From: Euptelea pleiosperma
Taxonomy: Eukaryota > Streptophyta > Magnoliopsida > Ranunculales > Eupteleaceae
Direction of reading: 5' to 3'
Assembly: GCA_035048495.1 (NCBI GenBank)
Contig: CM068547.1
Span: 6,041,700-6,105,699 of the forward strand
DNA: 64,000 bases
The notes under the pieces: generated by a model
Database searches by the model: none
What the model was told of the DNA's origin: nothing
What the model saw: the letters and a program-made list of their open reading frames with translations, nothing else
Shown: positions 36,168 to 46,592 of the stretch, one piece after another
How the letters are laid out: the number at the start of each line of letters is the position of its first letter
How positions within the stretch are numbered: position 1 is the first letter of the stretch
Translations under genes and position numbers: made by a program

Positions 36168-36464
36168 GGGTGTAAGGATATCCAGCGTAGGATCTGAGTG
36201 GTTGATTGGACTTTTGATGGTTTCCATGATTGTGTGGCTGAGAAAGGAGTGAAGTTTTGAGATGAGAAGCTAGAAGAGAAGGTAGTACGTACTGCACTGT
36301 GCACACTCGTGAGTCGTGACTTTGGATGGAAGTACGATGATTTAGTGCTTGTTGGTTCACCATATTAGGGAATATCAAGTGCTCAGATGATCTGACGTTG
36401 ACATCTTTATGTGCTGTGAAAATTCCATTGCGTCTGATGACCTTTATGCAATGGTGGGACTAAG

Positions 36465-36655
36465 TAATGAGTAAACCTTTGATGACAGGGCGTATGAGCC
36501 GTGTGGCACACTTCTTGAGAATTCTGACCGTATGGATGTTTGTCCGATCCCTAGGTGGACCTAAAAACCAAAACTCAGTCGGATTAGAGATTTCATACCT
36601 TTAGATCTTTGTACCTCAAATAATAGTCAATAATGATGAAATTTCCACGGTTACA
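36465..36655. repeat. G-box foldback element, left arm
   Basis: GAGTAAACCTTTGATGACAG, ATGAGCCGTGTGGCACAC, CTGACCGTATGGATGTTTG, CCCTAGGTGGACCTAAAAACC and ACCTCAAATAATAGTCAATA in family order. An A/T-rich block replaces the right arm. It lies about 560-750 bp upstream of TROL. Confidence 0.65.
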
Positions 36656-36850
36656 AATATTAAAATATTACAGCTCATTTAATATTAAAAAATTAAAAAA
36701 TCATTATTTCTAATATAACTATCAAATTTTTTTAATTAACAATATTATTATTTTATTTTTTAAAATTTTTTTAATTTATAAAGATGCTTTGTTATTCAAT
36801 ATTTTCACATTTCAACTCAACTCTGAAAATATTTATTGAAGCCCCACATG
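36656..36850. other. A/T-rich block
   Basis: Long A and T runs with TTAAT words. It could be a matrix-attachment-like stretch; nothing more can be said. Confidence 0.3.
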
Positions 36851-36904
36851 ACACTAACTATCCTTAGAAATAATAGATAATGTTGTCCATCTTCAAAGCT
36901 GATG

Positions 36905-37110
36905 ACGGACCCACAATGTAAGCTATGTAGCACACTATTAGAGGCTACTGCGACCGTATGGATGTTTGACCCATCCCTAGATTAAGTTACATAACAACAA
37001 TTAATAGGTCTGCTTGAAATCTACGGTTACAAATAAATATGAAAAAGTCTAACATTATATGGTCAGTAGCCTCTGATAGTGTGCCACGTGGCTTATAATA
37101 TAGCCCATCA
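36905..37110. mobile_element. G-box foldback element, short copy
   Basis: The left arm AAGCTATGTAGCACACTATT and GACCGTATGGATGTTTG is mirrored by ATATGGTCAGTAGCCTC and TAGTGTGCCACGTGGCTTAT. The centre is shorter than in the 24552 copy. One intact CACGTG. Confidence 0.65.
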
Positions 37111-37249
37111 TCAACGTGGATGTTTTGAAAAAAAAAAAAAAAACAAAAAGGTTGATTAAGTTACACGTACATATACCATTATTAAAATAGTAATGATCAC
37201 ATGGTCCAAGAGCCGTGGATGGCATTTTGTCATTGGCCAAATGATACTC

Positions 37250-37405
37250 AAAATCTACAGTTAAAAACCGACCATATGAAAAAGACTCTAATCCAATAGA
37301 TAGAAATAACTAATTAATCGGGATGAATATATGTATGTGTCCACTTAAGGATGTGCGAAACATCTATACGGTTAGCATGCAATCTTTAAGAGTGTGCCAT
37401 GTGTA
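37250..37405. repeat. G-box foldback element, right half
   Basis: CCATATGAAAAAGACTCTAA, AACTAATTAATCGGGATGAA, ATCTATACGGTTAGCATGCA and GAGTGTGCCATGTG follow the family order. The G-box is mutated. Confidence 0.5.
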
Positions 37406-37643
37406 AAGTGCTGCCACGTATAAGGTGCACGATCGGACCAATAAAAAATCAGCCTATTTGGTGATTTCTACTCATACCCTTGAATTTAAGCATTTTTCTT
37501 TCTTCCGAGGCTTCACGAAGAGGCTCGTGGATGGGTTAAAAGAAAATGATGACAATCATGAAATCAAGAGTTATGAATCGCGTTTAAAAACAAAACAAAG
37601 TACAAAAACAGATTTGAATCACCAATTTGGTGTGTCTACCAAC

Positions 37644-37810
37644 TAAGGCTGCAACTCGGGCGGGTTGAGTCGGGTTGGGGGTACAACTCTAACCCAACCC
37701 AACCTTAAAGGCTTTCAACCCTAACCCAGCCCAACCCAAGGTCAGGCCTAGATTTTTCAATCCTAGCCCAACCCTATCGGGATAGGGTTGGATTGGTCGG
37801 GTTGGTCAAT
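37644..37810 (+). repeat. hAT-like element, one arm (TAAGGCTGCAACTCGGGCGG)
   Basis: The left 165 bp match the 44451 element closely, including CAACCCTAACCCAGCCCAAC and GGTCGGGTTGGTCAATTT. No opposite end downstream. Confidence 0.6.
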
Positions 37811-38048
37811 TTTCTCAGTGGCTTATGCGCAACATTAGGTAAGTCTTGGACTCGGTTATTCCTACCTTGGGATTGTATTTCAGAGCCTGATCTAAAGGTA
37901 GTTTGTGCTTGAATTGAGGCCTCAGGCAAACCCGACCAAATACATGTCCAACTTCTTTTGTACATATATAACTTATATATTACTTATATAATAATTTTTA
38001 GTTTTTGTTGTCGCGTTTTATCTTTTTTTACTTGATAATAACCTTTAT

Positions 38049-38076
38049 CACACACGCACGCACACACACACACACA
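38049..38076. repeat. (CA)n microsatellite
   Basis: CACACACGCACGCACACACA and onward, with two CG interruptions. Confidence 0.8.
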
Positions 38077-38394
38077 TTCTCTTTTGTGTTAATTTTGTCA
38101 CACCACCTCTCCTAACACGAATGAGGCTAAGCGACTGTATGGATCGCCATTTTTAAATATGAAAGAAGTTATTTTTTTAACAAACAAGACATTTTTTTTG
38201 AAATATAATAGATTGTTTGTAACATACGAAACACAGAAACCCTACTCCCACCCCTCCCCATCTATCATGCACTCTCATCAATCATAGTGATGGGCCCACT
38301 AAAAGAAGATAAAGACATTTTGTATTAATGATGATCCAAACGACCTATGTGAGGATTCAAACAGAGCTCCATTAATTCAATATTAATAAGGTAC

Positions 38395-38740
38395 AGATTC
38401 TACTATGGTGTGTGGTTTGAGACTTCAAACTATGAATTTCATGTGGAAGCAAGGGGTTAATGTTTTGGATCATTGCCCTATGTGCCCACAAAGCGGAAAA
38501 TAGGTTGAACACTTGTTTTTACATTGTACATGCGCATGGATCATTTGGACAGGGTTACTCAGGTAGTTTGAGGTGTATTGGGTAGTTTCTAAGTCGATTA
38601 CGAGATTATATATTCATTACCTGGAGAGGGAAGGGGCTTGGGAGACTTGGGAGGAGAACGTGGGCTTTTATACTATTAGCGGTTATATGCGGGGTGTGTG
38701 GAAAGAGAGGTATAACAGAGTGTTTGAGAGCATTGTTTTA
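38395..38740 (+). pseudogene. LINE ORF2 C-terminal relic (zf-RVT region)
   Basis: The reading frame gives NFMWKQGVNVLDHCPMCPQS, then after a stop VEHLFLHCTCAWIIW, then (after a frame change) GVWKERYNRVFE. The C-x2-C plus H-L-F-L-H-C spacing and the W-K-E-R-N-R-R-like ending are those of the zinc-binding region after LINE reverse transcriptases. No RT is present. An AACGG-family element interrupts or abuts its end at 38734. Confidence 0.7.
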
Positions 38741-39065
38741 AAAACGGCCGTTTAAACGGTTTTAACGGCCATTTAAACGGTAACCCCCCAAGTCTGTTTC
38801 CGTTAAAACCGTTTAAACACGTTTAACAGTTTTGGAAAAAACGGCCGGTTTTTTGTTTTAATGGCCGTTAAAATCGTTTAAACAGCCATTTTATTCTGAA
38901 AAATTTTGGGAAAAAAATGGCCGTTAAATCTGTTTAATTCCGTTTTTTTTTTAATTTCAAAATTTGAATTTCAGCGCCATTTTTTCCATTTTTTTCCGTT
39001 TAAATCGTTAAAACCGTTAAAATCCGTTTAATTTCATTTTTTTTTCTATTTTTTCCATTTTTGCC
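38734..39065. mobile_element. AACGG-rich element
   Basis: Starts TTTTAAAAACGGCCGTTTAA; it is dense in CCGTTTAAAC, AACGGCC and CCGTTAAAA words in both polarities. It contains TTTCAAAATTTGAATTTCAG and ends in TTTTTGCCCCTTG. It is the inverted counterpart of 63222-63612. No coding potential. Confidence 0.7.
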
Positions 39066-39291
39066 CCTTGTGAGCGGCCCCCTGCATTTTTTTTGGTACC
39101 CCTATTTTCTCATTTTTTGAGCGAGCCTCCAGGTAGCCCTTTTCCTAGGTCGCCCCTTCCGAGACTGATCACGGTAAGCCACTATGACGGGCCCTCCATA
39201 TCCTATACTACGGTGAGTTCTTTTTTTTTTTTACCATCGTTGCCTCTCTCTTGACTCGAACACTGGAAGTGGGGTTGGCTCTGATACCAAA

Positions 39292-39373
39292 TGTTAAGAC
39301 CCAAACCAATACTCTAAAAGCACCTTGGTGATAATGGAGTGGTAATCTAATGTCCATAACCCAGGTCGTAACA
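39292..39373 (-). repeat. 82-bp LTR of the TRIM-like element (copy A)
   Basis: On the minus strand it starts TGTTACGACCTGGG and ends TGGGTCTTAACA, with TG...CA termini. The primer-binding site follows at once. Confidence 0.7.
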
Positions 39374-39522
39374 TTCCTAGGTCGCCCCTTCCGAGACTGA
39401 TCACGGTAAGCCACTATGACTGGCCCTCTATATCCTATACTACGGTGAGTTCTTTTTTTTTTTACCATCGTTGCCTCTCTCGTGACTCGAACACTGGAAG
39501 TGGGGTTGGCTCTGATACCAAA

Positions 39523-39604
39523 TGTTAAGACCCAAACCAATACTCTAAAAGCACCTTAGTGATAATGGAGCGGAAAGCTAAGGTCTTAACCCAGGATCGT
39601 AACA
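39523..39604 (-). repeat. 82-bp LTR of the TRIM-like element (copy B)
   Basis: Same length and ends as copy A; the segment between TCCATTATCAC and CCTGGG differs, showing that the two LTRs are not a recent pair. Confidence 0.7.
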
Positions 39605-39849
39605 AAGATCTAATGACCCGAGTCATTTTACTAAAGTAGATGTTATGTAACCAAAGTCCACCTCGAACCTCAGCCTGAGCCTGACTTTTTGGGCTTCAAA
39701 TAGACTCAGGTCCTCGTGTTTCGGCTAGATAAACATGGCCATGCGCGGCTATAATCGGATGAGGTCAAACATCAACAAATTTACGATGAGGGAGACCCTT
39801 TCTCACGCCGGATGCCGGATTCCATAGGACAAGGGTCCTACGCGTATCT

Positions 39850-40140
39850 CCCCCAAAATGCAACGTGGCATCCTACTTGGCCCTACTGACCACTGAATGT
39901 TTTGCCCACCCAAGATGACTGTATGGATGTTTGGCCAATCCCTAGATGAGCCTACAAACCAAAAATTAGCCCAAATAATGGTCAATGATGCTCAAATTCC
40001 CACGGTTAAAGTCAACCCATGAAAATGACTCCAATCCAACACGAGCAGTCACTCATTAGGCTGATTTTTGATTTGTAGGAAAACATCCATACTGTCAGCA
40101 TCCTCTAAAAGTGTTCCCAGTGGCTCATAGGTCATCGTGG
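39850..40140. mobile_element. G-box foldback element upstream of CENH3
   Basis: GACTGTATGGATGTTTGGCC and CCTACAAACCAAAAATTAGC on the left, AATAATGGTCAATGATGCTC and AACCCATGAAAATGACTCCA in the centre, CATTAGGCTGATTTTTGATT and CATCCATACTGTCAGCATCC on the right. The right-arm G-box is mutated (CCCAGTGG). Confidence 0.65.
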
Positions 40141-40180
40141 GCAGTCAGTGAAATTTTACTTGGGTTGCTTTCTTAATTTA

Positions 40181-40497
40181 TGGGGTGCAAATAAAATTGG
40201 GTCGGGCTGGGGGGCCATTTTGGTGTATCTACGTAGAAGATTCAATGAATCAATGGCTGATTTTTGGTGGGGATGATCTCTATGGTGAGGAGATCATCCT
40301 CACAAAAATTCAAATCATTCTGATATTTTAACCGTGTAACTTGAAAACCACATTTGATGGGGTTAGGTTGGGTGATCTTATTGTGAGGAGATCATCCCAC
40401 CAAAAATCAGCCATTGATTCATCTTCTATGTGGGTACGCCAAAATGAACCTGGGTCAAAAATGGGGTCCCCCGAGCCCGACCCAATAAAATTTCCCC
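40181..40497. mobile_element. Foldback element in the CENH3 promoter
   Basis: The left end TGGGGTGCAAATAAAATTGG plus GTCGGGCT is mirrored by AGCCCGACCCAATAAAATTTCCCCA. Further in, GAATCAATGGCTGATTTTTG mirrors CAAAAATCAGCCATTGATTC, and a GATGATCTC/GAGATCATC pair closes the stem. It ends 157 bp before the CENH3 start codon. Related to 5095-5492. Confidence 0.8.
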
Positions 40498-40526
40498 AAA
40501 TGTAATCGTTAAGAGGCCCAAAAATA

Positions 40527-40537
40527 TAGCCGTTGAG
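40527..40537 (-). promoter_or_regulatory. MSA-like (MYB3R) element before CENH3
   Basis: The reverse complement CTCAACGGCTA matches the mitosis-specific activator consensus YCYAACGGYYA at 10 of 11 positions, 118 bp upstream of the start codon. A site II-type GGCCCA lies at 40514-40519. A pyrimidine-rich leader (40559-40650) follows. Confidence 0.4.
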
Positions 40538-40654
40538 GTCAGTCGGTTTACTTTCTTCCCCAGTTCTCTCTCCCCCCCACCCCCAACCCCCCCCTCCTCT
40601 CCTCCTCCTCCTCCTCCTGTCTCTCTCTCTCTTTCTCTCTCGCTCTCTGCCATC

Positions 40655-43600
40655 ATGGGGAGGACCAAACATATGGCCAAAAGGAGTCGAGCTCCTCGAG
40701 GACGGCGGCAATCCGACCCTTCATCTGGTCAGATCTCTCTCTCTCTCTCTGGTTCTCTCACTAGAATGGTTTTCTCTCACACCCAAAACCTAACTCCTCG
40801 TCTTTTCTCTCCACAACCTCAGCGTCTCCCGGCCCAAGTTCAGTACAGACGCCACGAAGGAACCGGAAACCCCATCGCTTCAAGCCAGGAACAGCGGCTC
40901 TCCAGGAGATTCGACGTTTTCAGAAGACATGGAAATTGCTCATACCGGCGGCACCTTTCATTAGACTTGTGAGTTTTAATCCTAACCGGAATTAAGGGTA
41001 CCTGTTTGTAAAATAAACTGAATGAAGAATGCCAACAAAACCTCTTAGGGCTTATTTCCGTAGCAAAAAAAAAAACGTTAATTTTGAGTTTGTTGGAATG
41101 ACGTCGAACAATGTTAGCTTTATAACCAAACACCTCCTCTATCAATGATGATTAGTGGAAAACCCATAAAATCTTTGAAATTCAACATGTTCTAGTTTTT
41201 CCATGTTTCCCTTTTATGCTTCTAAAACGTAGTTGATACTGAAGTGTATCAGTTGGTGCTAACGATTCTTTTCATTTATTTTAGGTAAAGGAGATTAGTA
41301 ACAATGTCAGCAGGGTAGTTAGTCGCTGGACAGCCGAAGCTTTGGTAGCGCTTCAAGAGGTATTAGAACTACAAAAAAGTGTTAATAAGTGTGTTTACTG
41401 CCTGGGATAAACTTTTAGATGGTGCATTGCGACATCCAAAATGTATGTCACAATATTTAGGACCACAGGTGGAGGTTGGACCAATTGATTTTGACAGGAG
41501 AATATTCCGAATTTTGATGTGGACTCCACCTCCACATTTGGTCCTGAATATTACGACACACTTTTTAGATGGCGCAATGCGACATCTAAAGTTTCTCACT
41601 GCCAAGTGGGGCAGTGCACGAGAGCCATGAACATGCGTGATTTCTTAATAAATGGTAGAGTTTATCACAAGAAAAAGCTTTGCTCCTTACCACTTAGGAG
41701 TGAAGTTGCTCCGGAGTAGCTCCCCAACATCCCTTTTTCAAAACTAAAATTTGGAATCGAAGTTGATTTCAATTTTTTCTAACAAAGTAAGGATTGTTGG
41801 AGGTACTTATCCATTGAATAGCCGCTTAGGAGCGAACTTTTTTCTTGATTATCACTGCACCCCATTTGGTTTCCGTCTGTGATATTTCTTCTTTAAGAAA
41901 TTATTTTAGGAATTCATTTTTTGGTGTTTACTATGCCCACACCCCATGGCGTTGAACTCAAGCTCATTTCATAGCTGATTTATTGTAGTGCAAAGCCATG
42001 TACAGCCGTTAATGGGAGTATAGATGCTGAACTCCTCCCAAAGTTCTTAGTTTTTGTTATGATAATATTCCCTTAAGACTCCATACTCCCATAAGACTCC
42101 ATAAGGGAGTATAGACATTGTCACTAGAACTTGTTATGAATCTTCAAAAACATATGTTACATTAACCAGGGTAACATCTCTGTAGGCGGCTGAAGATTAT
42201 TTGGTCCATATCTTTGAAGATGCGATGCTTTGTGCAATTCATGCAAAGCGCGTTACACTTAGTAAGTTGGAACTCTTCATGAATAGGTTTTTTTTTCCCA
42301 TATCTTTTGTTGATTCTAAGTGAACTTTTGAATCCGTTAGAGCATGTGCTTGGTGTTTTGTGCTTCTTCGTTTTAGTCAACTAAATCAAGTAATTTTAAT
42401 GCAACAGTGTTGATTGATAACCCTGATCTACTTTGATAATTGTTTTGTTCAGAACTTGGTGTGCTATGCATAGAATCAATTGAAAAATGCACTTTTTGTT
42501 GAGACATTGAGAGTTGATGAACACATATAATCATAAAACTCTGATAAAACACCTTGCTGTTTGTCTGTTTGGGATCATATGCCCTTTTTGTTATCTCCCC
42601 TTGAAAGGCCCCTTCTGTTTGTTGTTTAATCAATATGAAAAATGGGAAAAGAAAAACTCTTGACTAACCTTGCTTCAAAACATTTTATTCCCAAAATTTT
42701 GCATGGACGCCAAAGGCTCTGGCTACCCGGGAATTGATTTGACTTTGGTTGTCTGGTCTATAACATTCTTATTGTTATTTTTGATTGTATGTAGATGATA
42801 ACCTGGAATAGGATTTCCTAATCATCGCTACATGGAGCCACATGGTAAACAATCTAGGCATATCATGAACCCCCTTCTCTTCGAACTGGGTTATGACCGA
42901 CTGTACTAATACCCAGTCGCACTGTAGGCGACTTGCATGGGAAGGCCTTTTACAAGGGGCATCAGGGGTGTAAGAGGGTTGTAGGATCGGAGGCTAGCGT
43001 GAATGAGGAGTAAGGTCTTGCCTTGAACACATATCACTCTCTAAAAGAGAGGCTTCACACCTAAGAAAGTCTAAGGCACCTTGCATGTGATCAAGGCTGT
43101 AATCACACTCAGGGGCTGGCAGTGGGGCCGCCTGACTCTCTGACAGCATCAGGACTGTACACTGTACGGTGGGCGCTGCCTGCATTTCCTAGTACAGAGG
43201 CAGCGAAGGTACGAATCGAAAGTCAACCTGATGGTGACATACCATCCTAATCAACCCTATAAATTGGGCCCTTGGGATCTTGAGGAGGATGAGCTGACTC
43301 CACTGGAGAAGACTCTTGCTAAGTCCTTTTATTCCCTGACATCCTGTTACGTACCCTTTCCTTTCAGACCTCTCCTTTCTCCCCTCTCCCTCCCCTCTCC
43401 TCTAGTATGGTTTAGGCATGTCTTGTCCCAAGCATTACTGTGTCCCACTACTTGGTGGTTGTACAGCCCAAATCAGCATGGTCTGGAACGTACTGGCCCT
43501 TTGACACTTAGAGTATGAGTTGGTGTTTCTTGATCTTTTTGCTTGGCAAGTATGACTCACTAACATGTGTTATGCGGTGATCCTACATCTGAGTCTGTGT

Positions 43601-46235
43601 TAAATTTGCTGCAATATGTAGAGAATTGTGGTTGTAGTGGCATATTACATATAACCTAAGGGAAAAGCCTATATAGGTGAAAAGTGATTGAGATGCGGCC
43701 TTTCACGTTATCTGTTCTAAAATTCTGCTAGGAAGAATCCTTCATCCTTTCCAAATGGATGATTCCATTTCACATCTCTTAATATTTCCCTAAAAAAATT
43801 GCTTTGGGATTTCCCATGACATATTTGGCATACCTCATAAGGTCTCCATTATCGAAATTCTACAACTGCCATTTTGTGTCCCTCGTCTGTAATTGGTGAA
43901 GGCAAATATGGTACATAATGGGTTTGGGGAACTGGTCACTTAAAAGGGTTGTCTCAGCCTGTTAGAGAATCCAGGCAATGGAGGAGGTTAGTATAATTAG
44001 AAGCAGTTGAGGTGAGTGTTGTTTTGCTTTTAATAACTATTTGGCATTTAAAGAAATAATAGGTGAGTGTTATAAGTAATCGTGTCTTTACAAAAACTAT
44101 GTTGCGTAACTTCTAGCTTTGTTTTGTATATTATTTGAAGTAACACTGTTGTATCCCAGAATGTTTTCTGATGAGCTTAATAGCATATAGAGGATTCTAG
44201 CGGTTGTATATACCACATAATTTTTAGTCAGGTCGGGATCCCAAAGGTGTAAATTAATGGGAGTGTATTGTTCAGTCTTCCCATTCACATTCTCTTCATT
44301 GCCATCTTCACCATCCTCTCCTGCCATCCCCAAACCCCACCATTCACTCACAAATGCCACCCCCTCATTCAAGACACACTAAGATGTTAGATGGCATACT
44401 CCTCTCCGAACTGGAGTTCGAAACCAAACTTCTCCTTCAAAGGTTTGAATTAGGGCTGCAACTCGGGCGGGTTGGGTCGGGTTGGAGGTCAACCCTAGCC
44501 CAACCCAACCTTAAAGGCTGTCAACCCTAACCCAACCCAACCCAAGGTCGGGCCTAGATTTTCCAACCCTAACCCAACCCTATCGGGTTGGGTCGGGTTG
44601 GTCAATTTCTTAATTTTTTTATTGGTTAGAAATATTGTTGAATTTTTTCATATTAAAATAATTTATCGGTCAATACAATAGCCGTTGTGCTAACCATTAA
44701 ATGATAGCATAAGTTCATTTCCAAAGCTCGTGAAAGAAAACATGATATTTTCATAATAACGAAAAAGTTCATTAACTCAAATGCATGATAAAAGTCACTA
44801 AAGAAATAATCAATAACAATCGTTAGAGAAAAACACGATATTTTCACTATCAACCGATCACATAAAATGCCAAAATATAGTTTCAATGACATTTTGCAAT
44901 ATCACACAAAGGTTGTAGTTATTAAGGACAAACATCCATCGCTTGCTGCATTTGCCAAAATGTAGTGTGGATATTTATCGATAAAACTATATATAGTTTG
45001 TAAGTCGGGCTCGGGTTGGGTCGGGTTGGGCCAAGCCTCAACCCTAACCCAACCCAATTTGATCGGGTTACCAAAAATCCGGCCCAAACCCAACCCAAGT
45101 TCTAAAAAGGCTAACCCAACCCAACCCTAATGTCGGGTTCAACCCGTTGGGCTCGGGTTGAGCCCGCCCAAGTTGCAGCCCTAGTGTGAATGGCTTGCTC
45201 TCAAGCAGGAAGCTACCTTCAGCCTTAGTTGGGAAAATGAAAAGCCTAAAAACACATTTTTACATACCAAAACTACGAGATTGACGAGACTTGAGACCTA
45301 TTGGCCCAAGTTGCTCAATTCAGTGCTTTCTTCTGCCTCTGTTCTCCATTAATGAACTCTTCTTGGGTTATGAACAGTCAATGCTTCAATCCTTCAGTCT
45401 TCATCATGAACAATAAGGCTGCTGCAAGTTGCTCCAACAGTGGATAAAGTGCAGTCCCTGATGATAGATGAGGTATTATTATAAATGAGGAAGCCCTCAA
45501 CAACATCGCTGAGATACATCGTCACATAACAAAAACTACAGGATCAACAAGGAAGACTTTAGACCTATTGGCACAAGTTACTCATTGTAGTGATTTCTTC
45601 TGCTTCTATTCTCCTTACTATTCTTAGGTAATGAATAGTCAATGCTTCAATCCTTCAGTCATCATTATCAACAATGAGGCTGCTGTGAGTTGCTCCAGCA
45701 ATTGTAAACCCATCAAAATTCACATTTAAATTTTGATGATTTTAAGACCAGTGGTCAACAGCAGATAAAGTGGTGGCTCCTTGATAATGGATAAGATATT
45801 AAAATGAGGAAGCCCTGGACAACATTGCTTTGATGATAAAATCCTGAATAGGCAAGCTAAAATAGTTTGAAACTCTACCGATCAAAAAATAAATAAAAAT
45901 AGTTCGAAACTCTCCCTGTTAACTTCATAATCCAAGTATAATTGTCATTTGTTTTTCCACATCATTTTCATGTTGTTTGGTTCTTCTAGGCAATCTTGTT
46001 GGATGCGCTAGTTTTGAGCCCGTAGCTTAAAAAGTTGTTTGTGCAGCAACCCCCACAATCTTTGGGATTGTGGCTTCAATCCCTGCTCATCAGTAAATAA
46101 AAAGCAAGAAACATAAACTCTAATACTTACAGTTCCATTATTTGTTGACTTATTTGTCTTTACTTTTCTGTTGTTCCAGTGCAGAAGGATTGGCAGCTAG
46201 CACGGCGGATCGGAGGAAGAGAGAAGCATTGGTGA
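40655..46235 (+). CDS. CENH3: Centromeric histone H3 variant CENH3 (141 aa, five exons)
   Basis: Exons 40655-40727, 40823-40968, 41285-41359, 42186-42261 and 46180-46235 join at GT-AG sites with phases kept, giving 141 residues. The tail opens [18 protein letters not shown], the plant CENH3 form and not the MARTKQTARKS of canonical H3; it is short (about 42 residues). The fold starts at [17 protein letters not shown], passes [11 protein letters not shown] and has the long loop 1 typical of CENH3 ([15 protein letters not shown], where H3 has DFKTDLRF). It ends [20 protein letters not shown] followed by GGREKHW, unlike the IRGERA end of H3. The protein replaces H3 in centromeric nucleosomes and founds the kinetochore. 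Intron 4 is 3.9 kb and holds an hAT-like element and a tandem duplication. Confidence 0.95.
41413..41590. repeat. Foldback element in CENH3 intron 3
   Basis: TTTTAGATGGTGCATTGCGA and TTTTAGATGGCGCAATGCGA mark the two ends, each itself near-palindromic. Between them, ATATTTAGGACCACAGGTGG and CCACATTTGGTCCTGAATAT are inverted partners. About 178 bp, non-coding. Confidence 0.7.
44451..45183. mobile_element. hAT-like element in CENH3 intron 4, 733 bp, with 8-bp target duplication
   Basis: Ends TAGGGCTGCAACTCGGGCGG and CCGCCCAAGTTGCAGCCCTA are inverted repeats. Flanks GTTTGAAT (44443-44450) and GTGTGAAT (45184-45191) match 7 of 8. Subterminal regions are full of CAACCCTAACCCAACCC and GGGTTGGGTCGGGTTGG words; the middle is A/T-rich. 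There is no transposase, so it is non-autonomous. This is the best-preserved member of its family in the window. Confidence 0.8.
45262..45845. repeat. Diverged tandem duplication (~263-bp period) in CENH3 intron 4
   Basis: AAAACTAC at 45269 and 45532, GACCTATTGGC(C/A)CAAGTT, GTCAATGCTTCAATCCTTCA and AATGAGGAAGCCCT recur in order. The second copy carries an extra ~50-bp piece that is itself a small hairpin (CATCAAAATTCACATTTAAA, then TTTTGATG). Confidence 0.7.
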
Positions 46236-46592
46236 GAGAGGAGGCACACCACTAACCAACATTGACACCATAGATGGTAGCTTTCCAAAAGTTGGAATCT
46301 GTAATTGTTGTATGTTAGCAAATTAGGAATAGCCTTCTCTCATGTAATTACATCTGAAGCTTAATTAGCAGTTAGCCAATAATCTCAAGATACAATTGTT
46401 GTTAGAACTGCACATTCAGAGGTTTGTGGATATCCAAAAGAAGTATTGAACATCTTCAATTCATTAAATTTTATTTTATTTTTATCTTGATTATTTGGAT
46501 GGTTGGAGATGCCAAATTTTCATCTTTTCAACTTTAACATTATTGATTTATTTGATAATTGCCTTAGCATTGTTGATTAAGACAATGCAGAC

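Larger units (their letters stand above)
39144..39604 (-). mobile_element. TRIM-like element: two 82-bp LTRs and two internal regions in tandem
   Basis: The unit repeats with a period of 231 bp. Read on the minus strand, LTR 39604-39523 begins TGTTACGATCC and ends GGGTCTTAACA. Its next bases are TTTGGTATCAGAGCC, a primer-binding site complementary to initiator Met-tRNA, and then a ~150-bp non-coding interior. LTR 39373-39292 follows, with its own primer-binding site and a second interior to 39144. Sizes fit terminal-repeat retrotransposons in miniature. A terminal third LTR is missing. Confidence 0.75.

Noticed and set aside
39208..39540. 110-residue minus-strand open frame with an internal repeat
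   Set aside because: It reads through the tandem TRIM; the protein repeat is only the DNA repeat, and it crosses an LTR.
40328..40711. Minus-strand Arg/Gly-rich open frames
   Set aside because: They run across a foldback element and the CT-rich leader of CENH3, antisense to the true gene.
41379..41719. Open frames in CENH3 intron 3
   Set aside because: They follow the palindromic insert; both strands give similar frames because of its symmetry.
43231..43518. 95-residue plus-strand frame in CENH3 intron 4
   Set aside because: No domain, pyrimidine-rich, within a well-supported intron.
44451..45183. Interstitial telomere repeat
   Set aside because: CCCTAACCC-like words are irregular and bounded by hAT-type inverted ends with a target duplication, so a transposon explains them better.
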